64,000 bases of DNA from Caldovatus sediminis (GCF_014644455.1 NZ_BMKS01000002.1:310001-374000), one strand, 5' to 3'. Numbered from the stretch's first letter, positions 18,272 to 27,665 are shown. Translations and numbers: made by a program. Notes: generated from the letters alone by a model not told the origin.

Positions 18272-19252
18272 CTACTCGACCCTGATCCCCACCCGCGCCA
18301 CGATCTCCCGCCACTGCGCGATCTCGCGCCGGATCCGCGCGGCGTAGTCCTCCGGGCTGCCGGCGACGACGCTGTAGCCGAGCCCCTCCAGCCGCGCCTG
18401 GATGGCCGGCTCGCGCGCCGGTGCGACCAGCACGGCGTGCAGCCTCTGCACGATGTGCGGCGGCACGCCCGCCGGCGCGATGAAGCCCCACCACCCGACC
18501 AGGTCCACGGCCGGCAGCCCGGATTCGGCCATGGTCGGCACCTCCGGCAGTTGCGGGCTGCGCGCCTGGGAGGTGATGGCCAGCGCCCGCAGCCGCCCGG
18601 CCTGGACGTGGTTGAAGGCGGAGGAGATGGCGACGAGCCCGTAGGGCACCTCGCCCGCCACCAGCCCGGTGAGCTGCGGCCCGCCGCCGCGGTAGCCGAC
18701 GAGGTTGAACTCCAGCCCGGTGGCGAGCTGGAGCTGCACCGCCGCGAGGTGCGTCGGCGTCGCGATCCCCCCGTGCGAGACGGCGAGGCCGCCCGGCCGC
18801 GCCCGCGCCTCCGCCAGCACCTCGGCCACGCTGCGCGCCGGCGCCGAAGGGTGCGCGAGCAGCAGCAGCGGCGCGGTGACGGCGAGGCCGAGCGCGGTCA
18901 GGTCCCGCTCCGTGTCGTAGGGCAGCCGCTCGCGGAACAGGGCCGGGTTGACCACCAGCGCGTTGTCGGCGGTGCCGATCGTGTAGCCGTCCGGCGGCGC
19001 GGTGGCGACCGCCTGGGTCCCGGGGATGGAGGCGCCGCCGCCGCGGTTCTCCACCAGGAAGGACTGGCCGGTCGCCTCGGTCGCGCGCTGCGCCAGGATG
19101 CGCGCGACGATGTCGCTGCTGCCGCCCGGCCCGTAGGGCACGACGATGCGCACGGGGCGCTCGGGGAAGGCGCGCTGGGCGCGCGCGCGGCGCGCCGGCA
19201 GGGCGGCCGCCGCGGCCAGGGCGGCGGCGAGGAGGGCGCGGCGGCGTCGCAT
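18272..19252 (-). CDS. Bug/TctC-family tripartite tricarboxylate transporter substrate-binding protein (1)
   Basis: 326-residue periplasmic binding protein. Signal peptide: Arg-rich start, hydrophobic core, cut near RARAQ (residue 26). Family motifs: FPERPVRIVVPYGPGGSSDIVAR at the ligand-binding entry, VENRGGGAS, the PPDGYTIGTAD block, and HVQAGRLRALAITSQARSPQLPEVPT-type core. Bug proteins bind small carboxylates or amides through water-mediated contacts; the ligand cannot be read from sequence. It follows a second Bug gene after 12 bases, so the two are co-transcribed. No TctA/TctB permease genes are nearby. Confidence 0.93.
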   Translation of the reverse strand: MRRRRALLAAALAAAAALPARRARAQRAFPERPVRIVVPYGPGGSSDIVARILAQRATEATGQSFLVENRGGGASIPGTQAVATAPPDGYTIGTADNALVVNPALFRERLPYDTERDLTALGLAVTAPLLLLAHPSAPARSVAEVLAEARARPGGLAVSHGGIATPTHLAAVQLQLATGLEFNLVGYRGGGPQLTGLVAGEVPYGLVAISSAFNHVQAGRLRALAITSQARSPQLPEVPTMAESGLPAVDLVGWWGFIAPAGVPPHIVQRLHAVLVAPAREPAIQARLEGLGYSVVAGSPEDYAARIRREIAQWREIVARVGIRVE

Positions 19253-19264
19253 CGGCCTTCCTCC

Positions 19265-20254
19265 TCACCCTTCCAGCCGCACGTTCGCCGCGCGCACCAC
19301 CTCGCGCCATTTCGCGATCTCGTTGCGGATGAAGGCGGCGTATTCCTCCGGCGTGGTCGGCTGGGGGATGGTGACCATCTCCGCCATGCGCGCGACGACC
19401 GCGGGCTCGCGCAGGATCGCCACCACGTCGGCGTTGATCCTGCGCACGATCTCGGGCGGCGTCCCCGCCGGCGCGGCCAGGCCGGTCCAGCCCACCGACT
19501 CGTAGCCGGGGGCGAGCGTCTCGGCGAGCGTCGGCACATCCGGAAGCTGCGGCACGCGCTGCGCCGTGGTGACGGCGAGCGGCCGCGCGCGCCCGGCGCG
19601 GATGTGCGGCAGCGCGCTCGCGACGCTGTCGAACATCACCGGGATGTTGCCGGCGACGAGGTCGGTCACCGCCGGCCCGCTGCCGCGGTAGTGCACGATG
19701 TTGAAGCGCAGGCCGGTGCGGAGCTGCAGCAGCTCCGCCGACAGGTGCTGCGAGGTGGCGGGGCCGGCGGAGGCGACGTCGATCGCGCCGGGCCGCGCCC
19801 GCGCCTGTTCGGCGAGCTCGCCGATCGTCCGCGCCGCGAAGGAGGGATGGCAGATCACGATCAGCGGCACGATGGCGACGCCGCTGATCGCCGCGAAGTC
19901 CTTCTCCGGGTCGTAGGGCAGGCGCGGCAGCACGCTCGGGTTGATGCCGAAGGTGCCGGAGGTGGCGGTGGTGAGGGTGTAGCCGTCCGGCGCGGCGCGC
20001 GCGCCGGCCTCGACGCCCGGGGCGCCGGCGCCGCCGCCGCGGTTCTCCACCACCACGCGCTGCGGCCAGCGCCGGGAGAGCTCGTCGGCGACGAGGCGCG
20101 TGAGGAGGTCGGCGGCCTGGCCGGGCGGGAAGGGGACGATGATGCGGACCGGGCGGTTCGGGTAGTCGCCGGATTGCGCCGCGGACGGCCGCGGCGCGGC
20201 GAGCGCGGCGACGGCCGCGGCGAGCGCGGCCCTGCGGGTCGGCGTGAAGCCCAT
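19265..20254 (-). CDS. Bug/TctC-family tripartite tricarboxylate transporter substrate-binding protein (2)
   Basis: 329-residue paralogue of the downstream gene. The start at 20254 is chosen because it gives a proper signal peptide (TRRAALAAAVAALAA, with a twin-arginine-like TRR); in-frame starts further upstream would add Arg-rich non-secretory residues. Motifs: YPNRPVRIIVPFPPGQAADLL, VVENRGGGAGAPG, the APDGYTL block, VHYRGSGPAVTDLVAGNIPVM and the VTTAQRVPQLPDVPT segment. First gene of a two-gene minus-strand operon, divergent from the sensor kinase at 20551. Confidence 0.93.
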   Translation of the reverse strand: MGFTPTRRAALAAAVAALAAPRPSAAQSGDYPNRPVRIIVPFPPGQAADLLTRLVADELSRRWPQRVVVENRGGGAGAPGVEAGARAAPDGYTLTTATSGTFGINPSVLPRLPYDPEKDFAAISGVAIVPLIVICHPSFAARTIGELAEQARARPGAIDVASAGPATSQHLSAELLQLRTGLRFNIVHYRGSGPAVTDLVAGNIPVMFDSVASALPHIRAGRARPLAVTTAQRVPQLPDVPTLAETLAPGYESVGWTGLAAPAGTPPEIVRRINADVVAILREPAVVARMAEMVTIPQPTTPEEYAAFIRNEIAKWREVVRAANVRLEG

Positions 20255-20550
20255 GACGTTCCTCCGGATCGGCCATGGCGGCGTCGCGATTCGCGCCGCG
20301 TCGGCGCGGCACGATAGGCGGCCGCGACCGCATCCGGAAGGAGCGTCGCGGCCGGTCTCTCGCCAGCAAGTTGCGCGTCGCGCGGCGTCGGTGCGCCGGG
20401 GGTCATGGCGACGGCGCCGCGCAGCGCCGTCGCGTGCCGCGCCCATGGCGGGTCACGGGACCGTGAAGGGTCGCGGGGGTTCCCCTGCTGCGTCATGTTG
20501 CACCGCCCTCGCCGCTCCGCCAGACTCGCGCGCATCGGTTAGGACGCGAA

Positions 20551-22746
20551 ATGTCGGCCAGCGCAGAGTCCCGGCGCGCGCCGATGGGAGGGGGGCTTTC
20601 GGTCCGCGCCCATCTGGCGTTGCTCGTCCTCGCGGTGCTGCTTCCGATGCTGGGATTCGCCGGCATCGCCGTCTGGCGCTTCGCCGAGACGGAACGGGCC
20701 CGCATCGTCGCGCAGGCGAGCGGCGCGGCGCGCGAGGTGGCGGCGGCGGTCGAGCGCGACCTCGCGGAGGTGCGCACCATCGCGCGCATGCTGGCGGATT
20801 CCGACGCACTGCGGCACGGCGATCTCGCCGGCTTCCACCGCCGCGCGTCGGCGGCCGCCCGCATGCTCGATGCTCGGGTGACGCTGCGCGACGTCGCGAC
20901 CGGCCGGCTGCTCGTCGACACGGGCCTCCCCTGGGGCGCCGGCCCGCCCGCCGCCGACGGCCGCCTGGGCGAGGCGGAGGCGGAGGTGGCGCGGACCGGC
21001 CGGCCGGCGGTCTCGGACCTCGAGAACGGCGGCGGGGAGGGACGGCCCGGCTTCGCGGTGCTGGTGCCGGCGCGGGCTGCCGAGGGCGGCGGCGCGGCCC
21101 AGGTCCTCGGCGTCGTGCTGCCCGCCGCGCGGGTGCAGGACATCCTTCTCGACACGCAGCCGGCGGTCATCCCCGGCGCGGTGACGGGCGTGCTGGACGG
21201 GCGGGGCGTCTTCGTGGCGCGCAGCCGGGACGCGGAGCGCGCGGTCGGCGAGCGGTCGCTCATCCTCACCGATGCGCTGCGCGCGGGGGGCGAAGGAGGC
21301 GTGGCCTTCGGCCGAGGCCGCGAGGGCGTCCCGGCGCTGCTGGCCTATCGCCGGCTCGAGGCCGCCCCCGGCTGGTGGGTCGGCATCAACGTGCCCGAAG
21401 CGGCGCTGGAGGCGCCGTTGCGCCGCGCGCTTGCGGTTCTCGGCGGCCTCGGTGCCGCGGCCTTGGCGATCGGGCTGCTCGCGGCGCTGCGCCTCGGCCG
21501 GCGCCTGACCGGCGCGCTGCACGCGCTCTCCGGCGCGGCCGAGGCGGTGCGCACCGGTGCGCCGGTGGCGGCGCTGGCCACCCCGCTGCGCGAGGCGAAC
21601 GAGGTCGGCGCCGCCCTCGCCGACGCCGCGCGCGAGCTGCGTGCGCGGGAGGCGGAGCGCGCCGCCGCCGCCGCCGCGCTCCGCCTCACCGGCGAGCGCT
21701 TCCGCGTCGCGCTGCTGCACGCGCCGATCACGGTCTACGCCTGCGACGAGGCGCTGCGCTACACCTGGATCGCCAATCCGCGCGGCGAGGACGACCTGGC
21801 CCATGTGCTCGGCCGGCGCGACGACGAGCTGGACTTCGGCCGCCCGGAGGAGCTCGCCGCGCTGATGGCGTTCAAGCGCCGGGCGATCGAGACCGGGGCC
21901 GGCGCGCGCGCCGACTTCACCTTCACCGCGCCCGAGGGCGGCGCCGGCCACTACGACGTGACGGCCGAGCCGCTGCGCGACGCCGCGGGGCGGATCGTCG
22001 GCGCGACCGTCGCGATGGTGGACGTCACCGACCGCGTGCGCGACGCCGCGGCGCTGCGCCGGCAGGAGGCCCATCTGCGCCTGCTGATCGAGGAGCTGAA
22101 CCACCGGGTCAAGAACACGCTCGCCGCGGTGCTCGCCATCGCCGTGCAGACGCTGCGCAACGCCGCCGACACGGAGGAGGCGCGCAAGGTCCTGCAGAAG
22201 CGCCTGCTCGCGCTCGCCGCGGCGCACGACATCCTGACGCGCACCTGCTGGGAGGGCGCGCTGCTGGAGGAACTGGTCCGCGCCGCCCTGGCGCCGCTCA
22301 GTCCCGCCGATCCCGAGCGCCTGCGCATCGAGGGGCCGCCCGTCGCGCTGCCGCCGCGGGCGGCGCTCACCCTCGCCCTTGCCTTCCACGAGCTGGCGAC
22401 GAATGCGGTCAAGTACGGCGCCTTCTCGTGCGAGTCCGGGCGCGTCGCGGTGGCGTGGACGCTCGACGGCGAGCGCCGACTGCGGCTGCGCTGGACCGAG
22501 ACGGGCGGCCCGCCGGTCGCGCCGCCGGCCCGCAGGGGCTTCGGTTCGCGGCTCATCGAGCGCAGCCTGGCGCACGACCTCGGTGGGCAGGCGCGCATCG
22601 AGTTCCCGCCGACGGGTGTCGTCTGCACCATCGAGGCGGTGATGCCGCCCGCGACCGGCGCGGCTGCGGCTGACGCCATGCCCGTCGCTCCCCCGCCGGC
22701 GAACCAGGACGACGCGGCGGGGGCCGCGGTCCCTACGGCGGCCTAG
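20551..22746 (+). CDS. membrane HWE-family sensor histidine kinase
   Basis: 731-residue signal-transduction kinase. An N-terminal transmembrane segment (about residues 20-45) and a second near residue 295-315 bracket a periplasmic sensing domain of dCache type; a PAS domain follows (about 385-495). The phosphoacceptor is H518 in EELNHRVKNTLAAV, the HWE/HisKA_2 form of the H-box; the N-box reads AFHELATNAVKYGAFS, and the G1 region has the W-x-E signature in RLRWTETGG. The last 35 residues are low-complexity. No response-regulator gene is adjacent, so its partner is unknown. Its TAG stop forms the edge of a dispersed repeat. Confidence 0.9.
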   Translation: MSASAESRRAPMGGGLSVRAHLALLVLAVLLPMLGFAGIAVWRFAETERARIVAQASGAAREVAAAVERDLAEVRTIARMLADSDALRHGDLAGFHRRASAAARMLDARVTLRDVATGRLLVDTGLPWGAGPPAADGRLGEAEAEVARTGRPAVSDLENGGGEGRPGFAVLVPARAAEGGGAAQVLGVVLPAARVQDILLDTQPAVIPGAVTGVLDGRGVFVARSRDAERAVGERSLILTDALRAGGEGGVAFGRGREGVPALLAYRRLEAAPGWWVGINVPEAALEAPLRRALAVLGGLGAAALAIGLLAALRLGRRLTGALHALSGAAEAVRTGAPVAALATPLREANEVGAALADAARELRAREAERAAAAAALRLTGERFRVALLHAPITVYACDEALRYTWIANPRGEDDLAHVLGRRDDELDFGRPEELAALMAFKRRAIETGAGARADFTFTAPEGGAGHYDVTAEPLRDAAGRIVGATVAMVDVTDRVRDAAALRRQEAHLRLLIEELNHRVKNTLAAVLAIAVQTLRNAADTEEARKVLQKRLLALAAAHDILTRTCWEGALLEELVRAALAPLSPADPERLRIEGPPVALPPRAALTLALAFHELATNAVKYGAFSCESGRVAVAWTLDGERRLRLRWTETGGPPVAPPARRGFGSRLIERSLAHDLGGQARIEFPPTGVVCTIEAVMPPATGAAAADAMPVAPPPANQDDAAGAAVPTAA

Positions 22747-22837
22747 AGCCGTTTTCGCTCGGCGGTGCCCGCTGCGCGGCTCTCGCTCGCTGTTTACCGA
22801 GCCGATTCACGCTCCCGGCCGGTTCCAGCCGTCCGCG
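22743..22837 (-). repeat. 95-bp dispersed repeat, copy A
   Basis: This intergenic stretch between the convergent sensor-kinase and gltX genes matches, as reverse complement and without gaps, the sequence at 50230-50324: 80 of 95 positions identical, counted by hand. The CTAG at 22743-22746 that ends the repeat is also the kinase's stop codon. The element is not a tRNA or a recognisable coding sequence; divergence at scattered single positions suggests an old extragenic repeat family. Confidence 0.8.
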
Positions 22838-22874
22838 CTCTGCCCTAGCCGCGGCGCGAAGCCGGCCCGCCCGG

Positions 22875-24293
22875 TCAGGCCGTCGCCGACCCCTGCGCCG
22901 GCTCCGCCGCCGCGAGGATGCGCGCGATCGCCTCGGTGCGGCCGAGCGCGTGCAGGACCGCATCGATCGGCGGGCTCTGCGTGCTGCCGGTCAGCGCCGC
23001 GCGCAGCGGCTGCGCGATGGCGCCGAGCTTCACGCCCTTGACGTCGGCATAGTCGCGCAGCCAGGCCTCGAGGTCCTTGCGCTCCCACGGCGCGTCGTTG
23101 AGGAACAGCGCGAGGTCGGCGAGCCGCGCGCGCGCCTCCGGCGTCAGCAGCGCGGCGGCCTTGGCGTCCATCGGCGGCGGCCCGTCGGTCACGGCGAAGG
23201 CGGCGGCGCCCGCCAGCTCCTCCAGCGTCCGCGCGCGCTGCTTCAGCTCGGGCATCAGCAGCCGCACGCGCTGCGCGCCCTCCGGCCCGAACAGCACGTT
23301 GCGCTTCGCGAACCGCTCCAGCACCTCGCGGACCAGACGGTCGTCGTCGGCCTGGCGCAGGTAGATGCCGTTGAGGTGGGTGAGCTTCGCGTAGTCCATC
23401 CGGCTCGGGCTGCGGCCGATATCGGCGAGGTCGAAGATGCGGATCGCGCGCTCGCGCGGCACCACCTCCTCGTCGCCATGGCCCCAGCCGAGGCGCAGCA
23501 GGTAGTTGCACATCGCCTCTGGCAGGTAGCCCTGCTCGCGGAACTCGAGCACGCTGACCGCGCCGTGGCGCTTGGAGAGCTTGGTGCCGTCGGGGCCGTG
23601 GATCAGCGGGACGTGGGCGAAGTGCGGCCGGTGCCAGCCCATCGCGTCGTAGATCTGGCACTGCCGGAAGGTGTTGGTGAGGTGGTCGTCGCCGCGGATC
23701 ACGTGGGTGATGCCCATGTCGTGGTCGTCCACGACGACGGCGTGCAGGTAGGTCGGGGTGCCGTCGCTGCGCAGGATGATCATGTCGTCGAGTTCGCTGT
23801 TCGCGACGCGGACCTCGCCCTGCACCAGGTCCTTGACCACCGTCTCGCCCTCCCGCGGGGCACGCAGGCGGATCGCCGGCTTCACGCCCGGCGGCGCCTC
23901 GGACGGGTCGCGGTCGCGCCAGCGGCCGTCGTAGCGCGGCGGGCGGCCCTCCCGCAGCGCCTGCTCGCGCATCTGCTGCAGCTCCTCGGGCGTGTCGAAG
24001 GCGAGGTAGGCCCTGCCCATGGCGAGCAGGGCGTGGGCGATCTCGGCATGGCGCGCCGCGCGCGTGCTTTGGAAGACCGGCGGCTCGTCGGGGGAGAGGC
24101 CGAGCCACTCCAGGCTGTCGAGGATCTGCCGCACCGCCTCCGGCGTGCTGCGCTGGCGGTCGGTGTCCTCGATGCGCAGCAGGTAGCGGCCGTTGTGGCG
24201 GCGGGCGAACAGGTAGTTGAACAGCGCGGTGCGCGCGCCGCCGATGTGGAGGAACCCGGTGGGGGAGGGAGCGAAGCGCGTGCGGACGGTCAT
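22875..24293 (-). CDS. gltX: glutamate-tRNA ligase
   Basis: Class I aminoacyl-tRNA synthetase, 472 residues, charging tRNA-Glu (and, in many alphaproteobacteria, tRNA-Gln before amidotransferase repair). The HIGH-equivalent FAPSPTGFLHIGGARTA is at residues 7-23 and the KMSKS-equivalent is KLSKRHG. The anticodon-binding helical domain fills the C-terminal third. The gene is convergent with the sensor kinase across repeat copy A, and divergent from comEC (183-base intergenic). No frameshift or missing motif seen. Confidence 0.97.
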   Translation of the reverse strand: MTVRTRFAPSPTGFLHIGGARTALFNYLFARRHNGRYLLRIEDTDRQRSTPEAVRQILDSLEWLGLSPDEPPVFQSTRAARHAEIAHALLAMGRAYLAFDTPEELQQMREQALREGRPPRYDGRWRDRDPSEAPPGVKPAIRLRAPREGETVVKDLVQGEVRVANSELDDMIILRSDGTPTYLHAVVVDDHDMGITHVIRGDDHLTNTFRQCQIYDAMGWHRPHFAHVPLIHGPDGTKLSKRHGAVSVLEFREQGYLPEAMCNYLLRLGWGHGDEEVVPRERAIRIFDLADIGRSPSRMDYAKLTHLNGIYLRQADDDRLVREVLERFAKRNVLFGPEGAQRVRLLMPELKQRARTLEELAGAAAFAVTDGPPPMDAKAAALLTPEARARLADLALFLNDAPWERKDLEAWLRDYADVKGVKLGAIAQPLRAALTGSTQSPPIDAVLHALGRTEAIARILAAAEPAQGSATA

Positions 24294-24476
24294 GAGCGGC
24301 GGCCCCTGGAAAGGGTCGCTCCTCTAGCCCGGCCGGGCGGGGAGGTCACGCCGCCCCCCATCGCGCCGCGGGGACCGGCGCCCGGGCGGGTCGTCAGCGC
24401 CGCGTGAGGTCGCCCGGGGGAGGGGAGGGCGGTCGCGCGGCGCCCGCCCAGGCAGGCGGCGCTTCCCTCCACAGTC

Positions 24477-26780
24477 ATGCGCGCGTTAGTTGAATTCATG
24501 TCTGGCGCCGGCACGTTTCTTGGCGATTCGGGTGCCCGCCCCGGCCACGCGGGGCTTGCGGCGCGCCTCGGCGCGCTCGCCGAGCGGCTGGCGGCCGCAG
24601 CGGGCGGGCGCCTCGCCGCGGAGCGCGGGCGGCTCGCGCCGTGGCTGTCGGTGGCGCTCGGGGCGGGAATCCTGGTCTATTTCGGCCTGCGCAGCGAGCC
24701 GGGGGCGGGCTGGCGCTGGCTGCCGCTGCCGCTTCTGGTCCTCGCGCTGCTGCTCGCCCCGCGCCAGCGGCACCTCGCCTGGGGGGTGGGACTTCTGGCC
24801 GCCGCGGCGCTCGGCTTCGCCGCGGCATCCTGGCATGCGGCGCGCCAGCCGGCGCCGCTCGCGCTGCCGGCCCGCGCGGTCGTGGTCACGGGCGTCGTGC
24901 AGTCCGTCGCGCTGCTGCCGGAGGGGCGTCGCATCGTCCTCGCCGGGGCACGGCTGGACGGCGCGGCGGGCGCCCCGCCGGCGCTGGCGGCTGCGCCGCC
25001 TTTGGCGCGGCTGGTCCGGGTGCGGCTGCGGCGCGACGACCCGGCGCGGCCGATGCCCGGCGACCGGGTGACGGTGCGGGCGCTGCTGCGGGCGCCCTCC
25101 GCCCCGGCCTATCCGGGCGCCTGGGACTTCCAGCGCGCGGCATACTTCTCCGGCCTCGGCGCTGGCGGCTTCGCTCTCGGGCCGGCGCAGGTGACGCCCG
25201 CCGCCGGCGACGCGCCGCCCTTCGCCGGCCTGCGCGCGCGCATCGAGGCCCGGACGATCGCGGCCATCCCCGGCGAGGCCGGCGCGGTCGCGGCGGCGCT
25301 GCTGACCGGCGGGCGCAGCGCGATACGGTCCGAGGCGATCGCGGCGATGCGCGATGCGGGTCTTGCGCATCTGCTCGCCGTCTCCGGCCTGCATCTCACC
25401 ATCGTGATGGGCGCGACCTATGGGCTGGCCCGGCTGCTCGCCGCGGCGCTCCCGGCCGCGCTCGCGCTGCGCATCCCGTCCAGGGCGGCCGCGGCGGTGG
25501 CGGCGCTCGCGGCGGGCGGCTTCTACATGCTGCTCGCCGGCGCCGAGGTGCCGATGCGGCGCAGCTTCGCCATGGCCGCGCTGGTCACGCTCGGCATCCT
25601 GCTCGGTCGCCGGGCGCTGTCGCCGCGCGGGCTGGCGCTGGCGGCGGCGGCGGTGCTGCTGCTCGATCCGGCGCAGCTCCTCGGGCCGAGCTTCCAGATG
25701 AGCTTCGCTGCGGTGCTCGCACTGGTCGCCGGCTGGGAGTGGCTGCGCCCGCGCCTCGCGGCGGCACGGCTGGCGAGAGCCGGCGCCGGTCCGTGGCGAC
25801 GCGCGGCGGGAATGGCGGTCCTCTGGCTGGCGGGCGGGGCGGCGACGAGCCTGATCGCGGGGGCGGCGACGACCCCCTTCGGCCTGCACCACTTCGGCCG
25901 CCTGCAGCTCTACGGCCTGGCGGCGAACGTCGTGGCGGTGCCGCTCACCTCGCTTCTGGTGATGCCGGCCGGCATGGCGGCGGTGGCGCTGATGCCCCTC
26001 GGGCTGGAGGGCGCGGCGCTGGTGCCGATGGGCTGGGGGGTGGAGGCAATCCTGGCCGTGGCGCGCGAGGTGGCCTCGTGGCCGGGCGCGGCGCGGCCCA
26101 TGGCGCCGATGCCGGCCTGGGGGCTGGCGGTGACGGCGTTCGGGATGGCGTGGCTCTGCCTCTGGCGCACCGGATGGCGGGCGCTGGGCGTGCCGGTGAT
26201 CGCGCTCGGCCTCGCGGCGGGAGCGTTCGAGCGACGGCCGGATCTGCTGGTCTCGGCCGATGCGCGGCTGATCGCGCTACACCTCGCCGATCGGGGAGAG
26301 ACATTCCTCGAGCGCGTGCCTGGCGGCTCCGCCTTCATGCGCGATGCCATGCTGCGCGGCTGGGGGATGGCGCCCGAAACGGCGCAGCGCTTCCCGATGG
26401 CGGGAGATGCGGCAGACGGGGCGGTGCGCTGCACGCCGGTCGCCTGCATGCTGCGGCCGTGGGAGGGGAGCGCGGGCGCCCTGCTGGTGCGCGCGGCGCC
26501 CGGCGGCGCCGGGGAGGCGGAGCGCCGCGCGGCGCTGGCGGAGGCCTGCGCCGGCGGCGCCGCGGTGGTGGTCGCCGCCGAGCCGCTGCGGATGCGCTGC
26601 CGCGGTGCGGCGGTGATCGACCGATTCAGCGTCTGGCGCGACGGGCCGCACGCGGTCTGGCTGGAGCGCGACGGGGCGCGAGTGGTCTCCGACCGCGCCT
26701 GGCGGGGCGAGCGGCCCTGGGTGCCGCCGGAACCGCGCCCGCGCGGCGCGCCGACGGAGCCGTTGGCGCAGGTCGAATAG
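24477..26780 (+). CDS. comEC: ComEC/Rec2-family competence membrane protein
   Basis: 767-residue inner-membrane protein of the DNA-uptake channel family. An N-terminal DUF4131-type soluble/hydrophobic region (to about residue 230) precedes the Competence domain, recognised by the LLTGGRSAIRSEAIAAMRDAGLAHLLAVSGLHLTIVMG-like block (about 275-315) and many membrane segments to residue 570. The remaining 200 residues correspond to the place of the metallo-hydrolase-like domain, but no HxHxDH metal motif is visible, as is common in alphaproteobacterial ComEC. ATG at 24477 or 24498 are both possible. Convergent with lexA, 12 bases between stops. Confidence 0.9.
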   Translation: MRALVEFMSGAGTFLGDSGARPGHAGLAARLGALAERLAAAAGGRLAAERGRLAPWLSVALGAGILVYFGLRSEPGAGWRWLPLPLLVLALLLAPRQRHLAWGVGLLAAAALGFAAASWHAARQPAPLALPARAVVVTGVVQSVALLPEGRRIVLAGARLDGAAGAPPALAAAPPLARLVRVRLRRDDPARPMPGDRVTVRALLRAPSAPAYPGAWDFQRAAYFSGLGAGGFALGPAQVTPAAGDAPPFAGLRARIEARTIAAIPGEAGAVAAALLTGGRSAIRSEAIAAMRDAGLAHLLAVSGLHLTIVMGATYGLARLLAAALPAALALRIPSRAAAAVAALAAGGFYMLLAGAEVPMRRSFAMAALVTLGILLGRRALSPRGLALAAAAVLLLDPAQLLGPSFQMSFAAVLALVAGWEWLRPRLAAARLARAGAGPWRRAAGMAVLWLAGGAATSLIAGAATTPFGLHHFGRLQLYGLAANVVAVPLTSLLVMPAGMAAVALMPLGLEGAALVPMGWGVEAILAVAREVASWPGAARPMAPMPAWGLAVTAFGMAWLCLWRTGWRALGVPVIALGLAAGAFERRPDLLVSADARLIALHLADRGETFLERVPGGSAFMRDAMLRGWGMAPETAQRFPMAGDAADGAVRCTPVACMLRPWEGSAGALLVRAAPGGAGEAERRAALAEACAGGAAVVVAAEPLRMRCRGAAVIDRFSVWRDGPHAVWLERDGARVVSDRAWRGERPWVPPEPRPRGAPTEPLAQVE

Positions 26781-26792
26781 CGGTTGCCCCGC

Positions 26793-27548
26793 TCAATACC
26801 GCCGCAGCAGCCCGATAAGCCGGCCCTGCACCCTGACCCGATCGGGTCCGAAGATCCGCGTCTCGTAGCGCGGATTGGCCGCTTCCAGCGCGATCGAATT
26901 GCCGCGCCGGCGCAGGCGCTTCAGCGTGACCTCGTTGTCGTCCACCAGGGCCACGACGATCGCGCCGTTCTCCGCCGTGTCGCCCCGGCGGATGATCACC
27001 GTGTCGCCGTCGAGGATTCCGGCCTCGATCATCGAATCGCCGGAGACCTCGAGCGCGTAGTGCTCGCCGCTGCCGAGCATGGCCGCCGGGACCTCGACGC
27101 TGGCGCCGGAATCGCGCAGCGCCTCGATCGGCACGCCGGCGGCGATGCGGCCGTAGAGCGGCAGGTGCACCGCCGCGGCCTCGTTCGCCGCCTTCGCGAC
27201 GCCGCTGAGGTTCGGGGCGAACCGGCCGTGGATGACGTTCGGGCTGAAGGCACTGGCGGGCGCGGGCAGGGCCGGCGCGGGCGCCGCCGCCGGCTCGGCC
27301 GCGGCGGGTGGTGCCGCCTGGCGGGGCGCGACGTGCTCCGGCAGGCGGATCACCTCGAGCGCGCGGGCGCGATGGGCCCGGCGGCGGAGGAAGCCGCGCT
27401 CCTCGAGCGCCGTGATCAGGCGGTGGATGCCGGACTTCGAGCGCAGCTTCAGCGCGTCCTTCATCTCCTCGAAGGAGGGGGAGAAGCCGGTCGTGCGCAG
27501 ATGGCGGTCGATGAACATGAGCAGCTCGAGCTGCTTGCGCGTGAGCAT
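26793..27548 (-). CDS. lexA: SOS transcriptional repressor LexA
   Basis: 251-residue repressor. Winged-helix DNA-binding domain at residues 1-65 ([16 protein letters not shown], then [17 protein letters not shown] recognition region). A Pro/Ala-rich linker (70-105) is longer than in E. coli. Self-cleavage site is Ala137-Gly138 in [11 protein letters not shown]; catalytic Ser172 (SGDSM) and Lys210 (EVTLKRL) are intact. The ATG at 27548 is preferred because it gives the standard N-terminus. A perfect alphaproteobacterial SOS box lies 88-102 bases upstream, showing autoregulation. Last gene of the trp-moa-moe-lexA minus-strand chain, but with its own promoter. Confidence 0.97.
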   Translation of the reverse strand: MLTRKQLELLMFIDRHLRTTGFSPSFEEMKDALKLRSKSGIHRLITALEERGFLRRRAHRARALEVIRLPEHVAPRQAAPPAAAEPAAAPAPALPAPASAFSPNVIHGRFAPNLSGVAKAANEAAAVHLPLYGRIAAGVPIEALRDSGASVEVPAAMLGSGEHYALEVSGDSMIEAGILDGDTVIIRRGDTAENGAIVVALVDDNEVTLKRLRRRGNSIALEAANPRYETRIFGPDRVRVQGRLIGLLRRY

Positions 27549-27612
27549 GCGCGGACTCCTTCTCTCCGGCCGGATTCCGGGGCGGCCAGGCGGCGGCCGG
27601 CGCTTCCGCGGC

Positions 27613-27665
27613 GAACAAACCGGCAACCGGAGCCCGTTCTACATAAGTTCGCGACTCGCCGTCAA
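27613..27665 (-). promoter_or_regulatory. lexA promoter with SOS box
   Basis: A perfect GTTC-N7-GTTC motif, the alphaproteobacterial LexA operator, lies at 27636-27650. It overlaps a candidate -10 (27638-27643, TGTAGA on the minus strand), which is 16 bases from a TTGACG -35 (27660-27665). A second, degenerate GAAC-N7-CAAC site lies at 27613-27627. Binding of LexA here would block its own promoter. Confidence 0.8.
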
